Shown in pieces: positions 37,300 through 46,258 of a stretch of DNA of 64,000 nucleotides. Made by a program: the position numbers and the translations under genes. This DNA comes from CAILZL01 sp050181835. GTDB lineage: Bacteria > Pseudomonadota > Gammaproteobacteria > Steroidobacterales > Steroidobacteraceae. Within the stretch, counting starts at the first letter, position 1. Each line of letters starts with the position of its first letter. Under the pieces are notes generated by a model that had not been told where the DNA came from, ran no database searches, and was given only the letters and a program-made list of their open reading frames with translations. Location: contig JBFXCU010000001.1 in NCBI GenBank assembly GCA_050181835.1, positions 62,001 to 126,000 on the forward strand, read 5' to 3'.

Positions 37300-37332
37300 G
37301 TGATGGTTCAGGCAAGTCGCTTGAGCCATCAC
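37300..37332 (-). terminator. Hairpin directly after hrpB
   Basis: GTGATGGTTCA (37300-37310) pairs with TGAGCCATCAC (37322-37332), 11 bp with one G-T wobble, starting one base past the hrpB stop. On the minus strand it is followed by CAAAGATTC, without a long T-run. Confidence 0.5.
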
Positions 37333-39972
37333 TCAAGTACCGCGTGGCTTGGCCCGCGCTGTAGCGACGGCTTGCAACGGGTCATCCGGCCAGTAGTGTT
37401 TTGGGTAGCGGCCCTTCAGATCTTTTTTTACATCGTGATAACCATTCGACCAGAAACTGGCCAAATCCTGAGTAATTTGTACCGGCCTACGTGCGGGCGA
37501 CAGCAACTCCATTAGCACCGGCACAGTGCCACCGCCAATTCTGGGTGTGGTGCTCATGCCCAACACTTCCTGCAAGCGTACTGACAAAGTTGGCGTGCCA
37601 CTGGTGTAATCCAGCGCGATGCGTGCGCCGCTGGGTACTTGCAAATGAGTGGGGGCGATGTCGTTCAAGCGCTGCTGCTGATTCCAGTCGAGCAGCGACA
37701 ACACTATGGCGTGCATATCGAGCTGACTAAACTGTCCGCGTCGGGTAATACCGGTTAACCACGGTGCAAGCCAATTTTCCAGTTGTGACAACAAGTGAGC
37801 GTCACTCATATCCGGCCACACCGGTGAACCACACCGATCATGCTGGTGTGCAAACTGAATCCGGGTGCGCAATTCAAACGCTGCACCTGTCCACGGCAAT
37901 GCCTGTAAACCAAGCGCACGAATACCCTGCAATAGCGCTGCAATAACCAAGCTGGCATCTGGCTTATCCAAACGTCGTGAGCTGATAACCAATGCACCCA
38001 ACCGCTGTTCCTGCCTGGCGACTACCACGGCTTCACGTGCATCCCATTCAATGCGGGTTTGTTCCTGCAATAATTCTGCAAACTGTTGCTGTAGTTCGTC
38101 CGTCGCGATCGGTGCCGCCAGTTGAATGCGCGCCTCACGCTCACCCGCATCCAGTTGCGCAACCACCAAGTATTCAGCGTTGCTCAATGTTTGCGGATTG
38201 CTTAACACTGCACCACGACCATTGGTCAACAAGTAACGACCTGAGTCCGTACCACCGGCCTCACTGCGCTTCTGTGCGATGCGATCTGGATAGGCAAACG
38301 CCAGCAACCGACCGATATCGTGAATCTGCGCCGGTGAGTATTCACGTTGACCATTGACCTGCCGTAGCAATTGCTCGCTAGTACGCTGTACACGCTGTTT
38401 GGCAGCGTGATCAATATCGTGATTGGGAATGACAGCGCCATATAACGCCTCAACTCGACTGCGTAGATCCACATCGCGCTCCTTGCTGCGCACTTGAATA
38501 CGCAACAGATCACGATCACTGAGCACCGCAGCGACGTCCGCACCCAGACTGCTCAAGCCAAAATCGCCTGCTTTCAGTAGCAAGTGTGCAAGGCGTGGAT
38601 GCGCCGCCAGTTGCGCCATGGCCCGTCCATGTGTGGTGATCTTTCCCGGTACATCCAACGCTCCAAGCATGTGAAGTAGCTCACGCGCTTGCGCAAAGCT
38701 GGCGGCCGGTGGCGCATCCAGAAAACGCAACTGCTGTATGTCATCCGTACCCCAAGCAGCTAACTCCAATGCCAGCGGCGCGAGGTCGCTTTCCATTATT
38801 TCTGCTGGTGTATGCGCATTCAATGCGCTGTGTTCAGATTCCGACCACAAGCGATAACATGTACCGGACTGCGTACGACCCGCGCGGCCTTGGCGCTGTT
38901 CAGCTGAGGCGCGCGATATACGTAATGTTTCCAAGCGATTCAAACCAGTGGCTGGGTCAAACCGTGCACGACGTTCCAACCCGCTATCAATCACAATACG
39001 CACCCCGTCGATGGTCAACGAGGTTTCGGCAATGTTGGTGGCTAAGACAATCTTGCGGATACCAACTTGGCTGGCTTGAATCGCCTTGTCTTGTTCGGCA
39101 ACAGGCAATTCTCCATATAAAAGCAGCACGCGCGTGTTCTGTGACAACCCTGCCGATTGCAACAAGGTTTGCACACGACGAATTTCACCTTGTCCAGGCA
39201 GAAAGACCAACACATCGCCGGGCTCCTCGCTCACGGCATGAATGATCACTTGTGTTACGTCACGCGCAATATCGTCGTTATGCCACAGCTTGCGCTGCGT
39301 GACTTGCATACTGCGATACTGCGTACTGACCGGAAACGCCTGTCCCGCTGAGGTAACAATCGGTGCATTACCTAACAAACGCGCAACTGCCTCACCATCC
39401 AGCGTCGCCGACATCACCAACAACTTCAACTGTTCACGCAGTGTCGCCTGTACTTCGAGACATAGCGCCAATCCCAGATCTGCTTGCAAGCTTCGCTCAT
39501 GGAATTCATCGAATATGACTATGCTGAATTCTTTCAACTCCGCATCGGTTTGCAGCATGCGGGTGAGAATGCCTTCGGTGACTACCTCAATACGAGTACG
39601 CGCACTAACTTTGGTATCCAGCCGGGTGCGATACCCCACAGTCTGGCCAACCGCCTCACCCAACGTCCCCGCCATGCGTGTGGCGACACTACGTGTCGCC
39701 AAGCGTCTTGGCTCCAGCATCAGTATCTTGCCGGTGACTAGCTGTGCCGCCAGCAATGCCAACGGTACACCAGTGGATTTACCGGCACCCGGCGGGGCCT
39801 GCAACACCACATTAGTGTGTTGCTGCATCGCTGCGAGCAATTCCGGCAGAGCGGCATTGATGGGTAACTGATTTAACAAAGTAGTAATTTCAGTTGTTGA
39901 GTCGTAACAATAGGTAACGGTGGATACTAACCGAAGCAAGAAGCACCAGTTAAGCATCCAGCAATGCGTCAC
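37333..39972 (-). CDS. hrpB: ATP-dependent helicase HrpB
   Basis: A DEAH-box helicase of up to 879 residues. Motifs in order: Walker A APPGAGKST, DEFHERSLQ (motif II), SATLDGE (III), TNIAETSLTIDGV (V) and EQRQGRAGRTQSG (VI), then the HA2/OB and HrpB-specific C-terminal domains (ending QAVATARAKPRGT). HrpB is distinguished from HrpA by its shorter length and this C-terminus; its cellular role is poorly defined. The true start is unclear: about the first 35 residues look unlike the family, and a TTG near 39879 would start close to the conserved LPINAALPELLAAM. No good ribosome site was found. Confidence 0.92.
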   Translation of the reverse strand: MTHCWMLNWCFLLRLVSTVTYCYDSTTEITTLLNQLPINAALPELLAAMQQHTNVVLQAPPGAGKSTGVPLALLAAQLVTGKILMLEPRRLATRSVATRMAGTLGEAVGQTVGYRTRLDTKVSARTRIEVVTEGILTRMLQTDAELKEFSIVIFDEFHERSLQADLGLALCLEVQATLREQLKLLVMSATLDGEAVARLLGNAPIVTSAGQAFPVSTQYRSMQVTQRKLWHNDDIARDVTQVIIHAVSEEPGDVLVFLPGQGEIRRVQTLLQSAGLSQNTRVLLLYGELPVAEQDKAIQASQVGIRKIVLATNIAETSLTIDGVRIVIDSGLERRARFDPATGLNRLETLRISRASAEQRQGRAGRTQSGTCYRLWSESEHSALNAHTPAEIMESDLAPLALELAAWGTDDIQQLRFLDAPPAASFAQARELLHMLGALDVPGKITTHGRAMAQLAAHPRLAHLLLKAGDFGLSSLGADVAAVLSDRDLLRIQVRSKERDVDLRSRVEALYGAVIPNHDIDHAAKQRVQRTSEQLLRQVNGQREYSPAQIHDIGRLLAFAYPDRIAQKRSEAGGTDSGRYLLTNGRGAVLSNPQTLSNAEYLVVAQLDAGEREARIQLAAPIATDELQQQFAELLQEQTRIEWDAREAVVVARQEQRLGALVISSRRLDKPDASLVIAALLQGIRALGLQALPWTGAAFELRTRIQFAHQHDRCGSPVWPDMSDAHLLSQLENWLAPWLTGITRRGQFSQLDMHAIVLSLLDWNQQQRLNDIAPTHLQVPSGARIALDYTSGTPTLSVRLQEVLGMSTTPRIGGGTVPVLMELLSPARRPVQITQDLASFWSNGYHDVKKDLKGRYPKHYWPDDPLQAVATARAKPRGT

Positions 39973-40007
39973 TTTCTAAACCATCATAGATTCCACATTA
40001 CAAGTAT

Positions 40008-40039
40008 CGCTTAGTAATTGACCCGCCAATTACTAAGCG
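40008..40039. repeat. Perfect 13-bp inverted repeat in the hrpB/thioesterase divergent region
   Basis: CGCTTAGTAATTG (40008-40020), loop ACCCGC, then CAATTACTAAGCG (40027-40039). It is a perfect palindrome lying between divergent starts, so it could be a repressor site or, if transcribed, a stable hairpin. Few comparable repeats of this length occur in the other gaps I read. Confidence 0.6.
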
Positions 40040-40148
40040 GCACACTTTGCCGCCCGATCTCTGTAAAATAACGACCGTATAAACTTTTTTAATGGGGAAA
40101 AATCTTGAGTATCAAAGTTTTATTCGGTTTGTAATCAGGAATAAATCA

Positions 40149-40649
40149 GTGCCCCAACGAGACATCACTCTACGATTTTTGGCCGAACCACTAGATGTTA
40201 ATTTCGGCGGCAAGGTGCATGGCGGCGCGGTCATGAAATGGATCGATCTGGCCGCCTATGCCTGCGCTGCTGGTTGGAGTGGTCGCTACTGCGTGACCGC
40301 TTATGCGGGTGGTATTCGTTTTGTCTCGCCCATTCATGTGGGCAATCTGGTGGAAGTGGATGCCAAAGTCATCTACACCGGCAACAGCTCCATGCACATA
40401 GCCCTTCATGTGCATGCGTGTGATCCAAAATCATTAAGCCGACGACTGACCACTCATTGCATCGTCATCATGGTTGCAGTGGATGAATCCGGCCATGCGA
40501 TTCAAGTGCCACCCTGGATACCACAGACGGAAGAAGACAAACTGCATCACGCGAAGGCCATCAAGCTAATGGGCATGCGTAAGCTGATTGGCGAAGAAAT
40601 GCAGTTTCTATCAGCTCACAACGACGTTGATACGAAACGGAACGCTTAA
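40149..40649 (+). CDS. Acyl-CoA thioesterase (hotdog fold, YciA/BACH-like)
   Basis: The GTG at 40149 follows AGGA (40137-40140) and gives a 166-residue product opening VPQRDITLRFLAEPLDVNFG, where family members begin. The frame is also open from 40092 but those 19 residues are unlike the family. Hotdog motifs: NFGGKVHGGAVMKWIDLAAY (catalytic Asn and Asp) and GIRFVSPIHVGNLVEV. It hydrolyses medium- or long-chain acyl-CoA. It is divergent from hrpB and preceded by a perfect palindrome. Confidence 0.85.
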   Translation: MPQRDITLRFLAEPLDVNFGGKVHGGAVMKWIDLAAYACAAGWSGRYCVTAYAGGIRFVSPIHVGNLVEVDAKVIYTGNSSMHIALHVHACDPKSLSRRLTTHCIVIMVAVDESGHAIQVPPWIPQTEEDKLHHAKAIKLMGMRKLIGEEMQFLSAHNDVDTKRNA

Positions 40650-40650
40650 G

Positions 40651-40671
40651 TTGCTCACTCTAGTTGAGCAA
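40651..40671. terminator. Small hairpin between convergent genes
   Basis: TTGCTCA (40651-40657) and TGAGCAA (40665-40671) form a 7-bp stem in the 30-nt gap between the thioesterase and YpfJ stop codons. There is no T-tract. Confidence 0.35.
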
Positions 40672-40679
40672 ACATTTGC

Positions 40680-41537
40680 TTACAGCGCTCTCGCGTTAAA
40701 GGTATCGCACTGATCCACGTCGCCGGTCTCAATGCCACGCATGAACCAACGCACACGCTGCTCAGATGAACCATGCGTAAATGAATCCGGCACCACTTGA
40801 CCAGTGGCCTGCTTTTGTAAGCGATCATCGCCGATGGCGTTGGCGGCAGTCATCGCCGCTTCCACATCACCTGCTTCGAGCAGATGGCGACTTTGATCCG
40901 CGTGATAGGCCCATACTCCGGCATAACAATCGGCCTGCAACTCCAACCGTACTGACATGGCATTACCTTGCGTCTCGCTGAGTCGTTGCCGTGCCTGCTG
41001 CACTTGTGCAGAGGTACCAAGCAAATCCTGCACATGATGACCAACTTCGTGAGCGACCACATACGCCTGCGCAAACTCACCGGGCGCACCGAAGCGTTGT
41101 TTCAATTCATCATAGAAAGACAGGTCGATATATACCTTCTGGTCAGCCGGGCAGTAGAACGGTCCCATCGCCGATTGCGCCGTGCCGCAAGCGGAAGTAT
41201 CTGTACCACTGAACAACACCAAGGTCGGCTTCACGTATTGTTGGCCTGCGCTTGCAAAAATCTGCGTCCACACATCTTCGGTACTAGCGAGCACCACTCT
41301 GGTAAGACCGCTGCTTTCCGCCTCAGCAGTGCTTTCTTGATAAGGGCCGCTGCTCTCTTGAACAGTAGTCTCGCCACCAGTCAAGGATTGCAGCAATAGA
41401 GTAGGATCTTTGGTGAAGTACAAGGCCAGCAAGCCCAGCACGATTGCCCCCACACCACCAACCCCAGTGCCGCGAGAAACTCGCCTGCCGCGCCGATCTT
41501 CAACATTGCTGCTTTGTCGTTCACCACGCCAGCGCAT
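40680..41537 (-). CDS. ypfJ: YpfJ-type putative neutral zinc metallopeptidase
   Basis: A 285-residue protein: basic N-terminus rich in Arg, one transmembrane helix (about 26-42), then a soluble domain with ACGTAQSAMGPFYCPADQKVYI, zinc motif HEVGHHVQ and ELQADCYAGVWA, all hallmarks of the YpfJ/KPN_02809 family. Single-span membrane topology is likely. No substrate is known. It lies downstream of argH on the same strand but more than 100 nt away, so it is probably not part of the arginine operon. Confidence 0.9.
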   Translation of the reverse strand: MRWRGERQSSNVEDRRGRRVSRGTGVGGVGAIVLGLLALYFTKDPTLLLQSLTGGETTVQESSGPYQESTAEAESSGLTRVVLASTEDVWTQIFASAGQQYVKPTLVLFSGTDTSACGTAQSAMGPFYCPADQKVYIDLSFYDELKQRFGAPGEFAQAYVVAHEVGHHVQDLLGTSAQVQQARQRLSETQGNAMSVRLELQADCYAGVWAYHADQSRHLLEAGDVEAAMTAANAIGDDRLQKQATGQVVPDSFTHGSSEQRVRWFMRGIETGDVDQCDTFNARAL

Positions 41538-41644
41538 GAGAGCACCTCAATCCATATTAGTTAGTATCGTGTCGAATAAAGCGATCGACCGCTGCCTGCC
41601 ACTGCTTAGGCTTAGCCTGAAAACGCCAGAGCAGCCACCCGCTG

Positions 41645-42829
41645 CTACTTCAAATACTTCTTGCCCACTCGCAGATACGCTTCCCGAAACGGAATGCTTT
41701 CGCTCTTCACTAATTCATAAGCCTCAGCAGCGGCATTGATGGAAGCATCCATGTGTATATTTTCTTTACGGAACTTCACTTCGGCTAATGCGGGAGCCAG
41801 GATATCCAGCGTTTCATTACACAAATCAATGCCGCGAAACAGTGGCACCTTGATCAGCTGCAAGTCGCGCTGATAGCCAGAAGGTAGCTTGGCAACAATG
41901 CCCAGCACCTCAAACAAAGCAGCTTGTGCAGCGGCAGAACGACCACGGATTAACTCAAACACATCGGGATTGCGCTTCTGCGGCATGATGGAGGAGCCAG
42001 TAGTAAACGCATCGGGTAGTGATACAAAAGCAAACTCCTGTGTATAGAACAGACACAGATCGGAGGACAGTCGCGCCACATCCTGCATCACCATGGTGAT
42101 TTCAAACAACAACTGCGCTTCGGCTTTGCCACGCGACAGCTGCACCGCCGTTACCGGCTCATGGACTTCATTGAAGCCTAGCGCTTGCGCGGTTGCCTCG
42201 CGATCCAATGGCAGATTTGGCGTGCCATAGCCAGCCGCAGAACCCAATGGGTTTTTACCAAGGCGACGCTGTACATGCAACAAGCCCACGGCGTCGTCAC
42301 GTAACTCAGCGGCAAACCCACCTGCCCACAATTTGACCGAGCTGGGCATGGCCTGCTGCATATGCGTATAGCCGGGCAAGATTGTGTCCACTTCGCGCTC
42401 ACCCAATGCAGTAAGTGCGTCAGCGACTTGCAATACACCTTTACCTAGCTCAGCAGTAGCATCCCGCAGGAAAAGTCGCAAAGCCGTGAGCACTTGATCG
42501 TTACGTGAACGACCGAGGTGTACGCGTGCACCGGCTTGACCAATACGCTGTGTTAGCAATGTCTCTAATGCCGTCTGACCGTCTTCATGTTCGAGAGTGA
42601 CCTGCCAGTCACCACGTGCATGCTCAACGCCAATGGCGGCAAGACCATCACGAATCAACTTTAAATCGTCGGTAGTGAGCAACCCTTGAGCCGCGAGCAT
42701 CTCGGCATGCGCAATGGATGCACGTACATCGTAGGCGACCAAGCGATTATCCAGGGCGTGATCATCACCGGCGGTGTACTGCAACACACGTGAGTCGAGT
42801 GGTGCGCCTTTATCCCAGAGTCTAGCCAT
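41645..42829 (-). CDS. argH: Argininosuccinate lyase (Xanthomonas/Bacteroidetes-type)
   Basis: The ATG at 42829 gives 394 residues starting MARLWDKGAPLDSRVLQYTA, where other short ArgH proteins start; the frame upstream is not conserved. The superfamily signature GSSIMPQKRNPD is present, with HLGRSRNDQVLTALRLFLRD and NPLGSAAGYGTPNLPLDREA. It splits argininosuccinate to arginine and fumarate. It is shorter than E. coli ArgH (457) and reads closer to the Xanthomonas form, which works in a pathway with acetylated intermediates. Last gene of the arginine cluster. Confidence 0.92.
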   Translation of the reverse strand: MARLWDKGAPLDSRVLQYTAGDDHALDNRLVAYDVRASIAHAEMLAAQGLLTTDDLKLIRDGLAAIGVEHARGDWQVTLEHEDGQTALETLLTQRIGQAGARVHLGRSRNDQVLTALRLFLRDATAELGKGVLQVADALTALGEREVDTILPGYTHMQQAMPSSVKLWAGGFAAELRDDAVGLLHVQRRLGKNPLGSAAGYGTPNLPLDREATAQALGFNEVHEPVTAVQLSRGKAEAQLLFEITMVMQDVARLSSDLCLFYTQEFAFVSLPDAFTTGSSIMPQKRNPDVFELIRGRSAAAQAALFEVLGIVAKLPSGYQRDLQLIKVPLFRGIDLCNETLDILAPALAEVKFRKENIHMDASINAAAEAYELVKSESIPFREAYLRVGKKYLK

Positions 42830-42949
42830 GATACGCACCGTGCAGAAGGGCTCTATGCTGTGAGCTATAGGCTGTAGCCAGAAATGCAAACATGCTTATT
42901 CCAGCATCTTCCGACCTGCGCTCTGTGATCCGCAGCCAAGGACACATAT

Positions 42950-43870
42950 TCATTGTCCCTGCTCTGCCGCACTCAATCCCTTGATGTCTTCCACAATCAA
43001 GGTGCCAGTGCCTTCGTTAGTAAACACTTCAATGAGTACGCTGTCTTCAGTCTTATATGAGATGCAATGTACGCGTCGCACCCCACCACGAATCGCGGCT
43101 TCAATGGCGCTGGCTTTAGGTAACATACCGTCTTTCAAACTATCTTGATCTTTCAGCCGTTTCAGTCCAGCCAAATCGGTATACGACACCAGCGAGTGAG
43201 GATCTTCCAGCGATTCCATAATGCCTGGCGCGCCAGTGACCAGCATCAGCTTCTCCGCATTCAACGCTGCCCCTAGTGCCGCCGCAACCGTGTCGGCATT
43301 GATATTAAGCAGCAGGCCCTTGTCATCACAGGATACCGGGCTGACTACTGGCATCAGCCCATCATCCAATAGCTGCTGGAGAACCTTGGCATTTACCAGA
43401 TCAATATCACCAACAAAGCCGTAATCAATCGTTTCACCATCCACCACCACTGGTGGCCGCTTATGCGCCTTGATCAAGCCAGCATCAACACCACTGACAC
43501 CCACGGCATTAATTGATAGCTCACGACAAATACCCAGTATCTGCGTATTGACCATGCCATTGAGCACCATGCTGGTGACTTCCATTGACTTGGCATCAGT
43601 CACACGCCGACCGGCAACCATGCGCGGCTCGATACCCATGGATTGCTGCACGCCAGTGAGCTGTTCACCACCACCGTGTACGATTACAACGCGAATGCCC
43701 ACCTGGTGCAGGATGGCAACCTGCTCCATCAAAGCGCGCGTAGCAGTGGGATTACCAAACACACCGCCACTGGCTTTGATGATGAACACCTTGCCTTTGT
43801 AGATGCGAATATAAGGCGCGGCACTTTTCAGGGCGCGAATGGTGATTAGCGGATCAGTGCGATTGGTCAT
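42950..43870 (-). CDS. argB: N-acylglutamate kinase (acetylglutamate kinase-like)
   Basis: The ATG at 43870 gives 306 residues. The amino-acid kinase fold is clear: YIRIYKGKVFIIKASGG (phosphate loop; common ArgB proteins have IKYGGNAM), VVIVHGGGEQLTGV, RMVAGRRVTD, NINADTVAAALGAAL, and KDGMLPKASAIEAAIRGGV. It phosphorylates an N-acylated glutamate. In Xanthomonas the related ArgB is fused to an N-acetylglutamate synthase domain of the GNAT fold; here that domain is absent. The active-site loop differs from ordinary ArgB, in line with the variant set of enzymes in this cluster. Confidence 0.9.
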   Translation of the reverse strand: MTNRTDPLITIRALKSAAPYIRIYKGKVFIIKASGGVFGNPTATRALMEQVAILHQVGIRVVIVHGGGEQLTGVQQSMGIEPRMVAGRRVTDAKSMEVTSMVLNGMVNTQILGICRELSINAVGVSGVDAGLIKAHKRPPVVVDGETIDYGFVGDIDLVNAKVLQQLLDDGLMPVVSPVSCDDKGLLLNINADTVAAALGAALNAEKLMLVTGAPGIMESLEDPHSLVSYTDLAGLKRLKDQDSLKDGMLPKASAIEAAIRGGVRRVHCISYKTEDSVLIEVFTNEGTGTLIVEDIKGLSAAEQGQ

Positions 43871-43975
43871 GGTAATTACATCTATAGTGATCTGAAAGAG
43901 TTGACTGGAAGGCTGTGGACTGATGACTGTGGGTTGGACTCCAAACCTATAGCCTACAGCCAATAACCTGCGACC

Positions 43976-44977
43976 TTATTTATTGCGAAGTAATCTGTGC
44001 AACACCGCCATCTGTACAACCATACGGTTGAATGCTTCACGTAACACAACGCTGCGTGGACCATCCAGCACCTCATCATCAACAGCCACGTTACGGCGCA
44101 CGGGCAGACAGTGCATCAAGTGACAATCGGGCGCGGTATGTTTGAACCAACTGTCTTTTACGCACCAGTCAACCAGATCTTCACGTAGACGACCTTCCGC
44201 CTCCGCATCGCCATAATGCTGTGGCGAACCCCACTCTTTGGCGTAGACCACTTGCGCGTCTTTAAGGGCTGCGTTGCGATCCGTGGTTTCAGTAACATTG
44301 CCACCGGAGGCTTTCGCCGCAGCATGCGCCTTATCCATAATGGCATCCGGTAATGCATAGCCGTCGGGCCGTAGTACCACCACATCCATACCCCGCATCG
44401 CCGCCATTTGTACCGTAGCAGAAGGTACTGCCAGCGGCAGCGCTCGTGGATGGTTTACCCACGACATAACAAACTTGCCGCGCTCCGGCACATTCAATTC
44501 ATCCATGGTGTACCAATCTGCCAATGCCTGACAGGGATGATTCACCGCAGACTCCAGATTGATAAGTGGCTTGTCGCATAGATCGGCAATCATCTTGAAG
44601 CCGGTTTCATTGACATCAGCCTGCAGGTTTTTTCCCTCGGCAAACATACGCACACCCAGCGCATCACAGTAGGAAGCCATCACTGGCACTGCTTCTTTAA
44701 TATGCTCGGCGGCAGCGCCATTCATTACTGCACCATTACGTGTTTCCAGTTGCCAAGTACCTTGTCCTGGTGTAATGACAAACACCGAACCACCCAGACG
44801 CATCATGCCGCTTTGAAACGACGCTAACGTGCGCAATGAAGGGTTCATGAACAACAGGCCCAGCACCTTGCCAGCCAGCGCATGAGGATCGGGATTACGT
44901 TGCAAACGCGAGGCGAGACCTAGCAGGTCTTTCACTTCATCGCGCTCAAAATCAGCCAAGTCTAAAAATCTTTGCAT
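43976..44977 (-). CDS. argF': N-acyl-L-ornithine carbamoyltransferase (AOTC/SOTC type)
   Basis: A 333-residue carbamoyltransferase. The carbamoyl-phosphate loop reads SLRTL (residues 47-51), HPCQALADW and HCLPVRRN follow. Several features match N-acetyl- (Xanthomonas) and N-succinyl-ornithine (Bacteroides) enzymes rather than OTC: GQGTWQLETRNGAVMNG with Trp75, WVNHPRALPLAVP, and LPVRRN. The residue that sets acyl preference, Glu92 in Xanthomonas and Pro90 in Bacteroides, is Ala90 here, so the acyl group cannot be read off. The second Arg of the STRTR loop is Leu51. It supplies acyl-citrulline, so a deacylase must act later and is not in this window. Confidence 0.85.
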   Translation of the reverse strand: MQRFLDLADFERDEVKDLLGLASRLQRNPDPHALAGKVLGLLFMNPSLRTLASFQSGMMRLGGSVFVITPGQGTWQLETRNGAVMNGAAAEHIKEAVPVMASYCDALGVRMFAEGKNLQADVNETGFKMIADLCDKPLINLESAVNHPCQALADWYTMDELNVPERGKFVMSWVNHPRALPLAVPSATVQMAAMRGMDVVVLRPDGYALPDAIMDKAHAAAKASGGNVTETTDRNAALKDAQVVYAKEWGSPQHYGDAEAEGRLREDLVDWCVKDSWFKHTAPDCHLMHCLPVRRNVAVDDEVLDGPRSVVLREAFNRMVVQMAVLHRLLRNK

Positions 44978-45008
44978 GATGATCCATTAAAACAATTTTC
45001 GTTCTTGC

Positions 45009-45034
45009 TTCTCTTTCTCATAATCGAAAGAGAA
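45009..45034 (-). repeat. Perfect 9-bp hairpin between argD and argF'
   Basis: TTCTCTTTC (45009-45017) and GAAAGAGAA (45026-45034) with an 8-nt loop sit in the 85-nt gap. No T-run directly follows on the minus strand. It may set the relative level of downstream genes. Confidence 0.4.
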
Positions 45035-45062
45035 CGCCCAGCTTTAATACTTTTGTAGATAA

Positions 45063-46241
45063 CTAACCTATATCTAGCAACGCCGCACGCAGCGCATCCA
45101 CATGCTGCGACTCCAACACATAAGGCGCAAGGATACGCACTACGTTAGGATCAGCGCTGGTGCCAGTTAGAATGTCACGCTGCAGTAACTCCGCCTGAAT
45201 CTCTTTGGCGGGCCGCTTGGTACGCAAACCTAATAACAATCCTGCGCCTTGAATGGCAATCACTGAACCGACAATACATTTTTCACGAATTTCAGCAGAA
45301 CGCTCACGCACATTTTTCAGCAGGCCTTCGTCGTTAATGATGTCAATTACTGCTTCCACCATCGCGCAGGCCATTGGGCCACCGCCGAAAGTAGTACCCA
45401 TGTCATCCATTTTCAAATTGCAGGCAACGTGATCAGCCATCAGTACTGCTGAGACCGGGAAGCCTGCACCCAGCGCTTTGGCGGTGGTAATAATGTCGGG
45501 AGTCACGCCATAGTAGTTCGCCGCGAACGGCTGCCCGGTACGACCCACGCCACATTGCACTTCATCAAAAATGAGAATAGTGCCGGTTTCCGAACAACGA
45601 TGGCGAATAGCCTCCAAAAATTCTTTAGGCAAGTCGTAAGCACCAGCCACGCCTTGAATCGGCTCGACAATGACTGCCGCAGTTTGATCAGTAATGACAT
45701 CATTCACTGCAGGCACATTACCACGCGGCAAAAACCGCGCCTCAAAGGGCGCTTGCGGGAAGCCGTACCATTTTTTCATTGCGCCCCAAGTAACCGCACC
45801 TGCTGCCGCCGTGCGACCATGAAAGCTGCCTTCGATGGCAACCACTTCACGCGCTTCGGTAATTTTTAACGCCAGCTTTAGCGCATTTTCATTAGCCTCC
45901 GCACCGGAGTTAACGAAAAACACGGTATCCAGTCCCAAGCCACAAAAATTTGCCAACTTGGTCGCTGCCCGCACCCGCACATCCAATGGCACAGCATTAC
46001 TCTGGAAGGCCAATGCCTGCGCTTGCTTGGTCAATGCTTCAACCCAACGTGGATGACCATAGCCCACGGCAGCCACGGCATGACCACCGTAAAGATCCAA
46101 TACCTTCCGGCCATCGGGGGTATGCAGATACACACCATTGGCATCGGTTACTTGTAATGGAAATTGTGCATACACGTGAGCCAAATGATCTGATTCATCG
46201 GCTATGACAGGCCGCAGTGGCACAACATTTTGCGTACTCAT
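45063..46241 (-). CDS. argD: Acylornithine aminotransferase (class III)
   Basis: The ATG at 46241 has GAGGTT just upstream on the minus strand, so the 9 residues before it are excluded; 392 residues remain. PLP motifs: NSGAEANENALKLA, GSFHGRTAAAG, FDEVQCGVGRTG (Asp226) and the Schiff-base lysine in ITTAKALGAGFP (Lys255). It converts N-acylglutamate semialdehyde to N-acylornithine using glutamate. It starts 17 nt after argC and so belongs to the same operon. Confidence 0.93.
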   Translation of the reverse strand: MSTQNVVPLRPVIADESDHLAHVYAQFPLQVTDANGVYLHTPDGRKVLDLYGGHAVAAVGYGHPRWVEALTKQAQALAFQSNAVPLDVRVRAATKLANFCGLGLDTVFFVNSGAEANENALKLALKITEAREVVAIEGSFHGRTAAAGAVTWGAMKKWYGFPQAPFEARFLPRGNVPAVNDVITDQTAAVIVEPIQGVAGAYDLPKEFLEAIRHRCSETGTILIFDEVQCGVGRTGQPFAANYYGVTPDIITTAKALGAGFPVSAVLMADHVACNLKMDDMGTTFGGGPMACAMVEAVIDIINDEGLLKNVRERSAEIREKCIVGSVIAIQGAGLLLGLRTKRPAKEIQAELLQRDILTGTSADPNVVRILAPYVLESQHVDALRAALLDIG

Positions 46242-46258
46242 GAAAACCTCAATAGCAC

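Noticed and set aside
39242..39871. A 209-codon plus-strand frame antisense to hrpB
   Set aside because: Shadow of the helicase motifs on the other strand; Ser/Cys/Arg-rich with no recognisable domain.
40104..40133. TTG-started 9-residue leader frame before the thioesterase gene
   Set aside because: GGGGA is nearby, but TTG starts this short cannot be supported from sequence alone.
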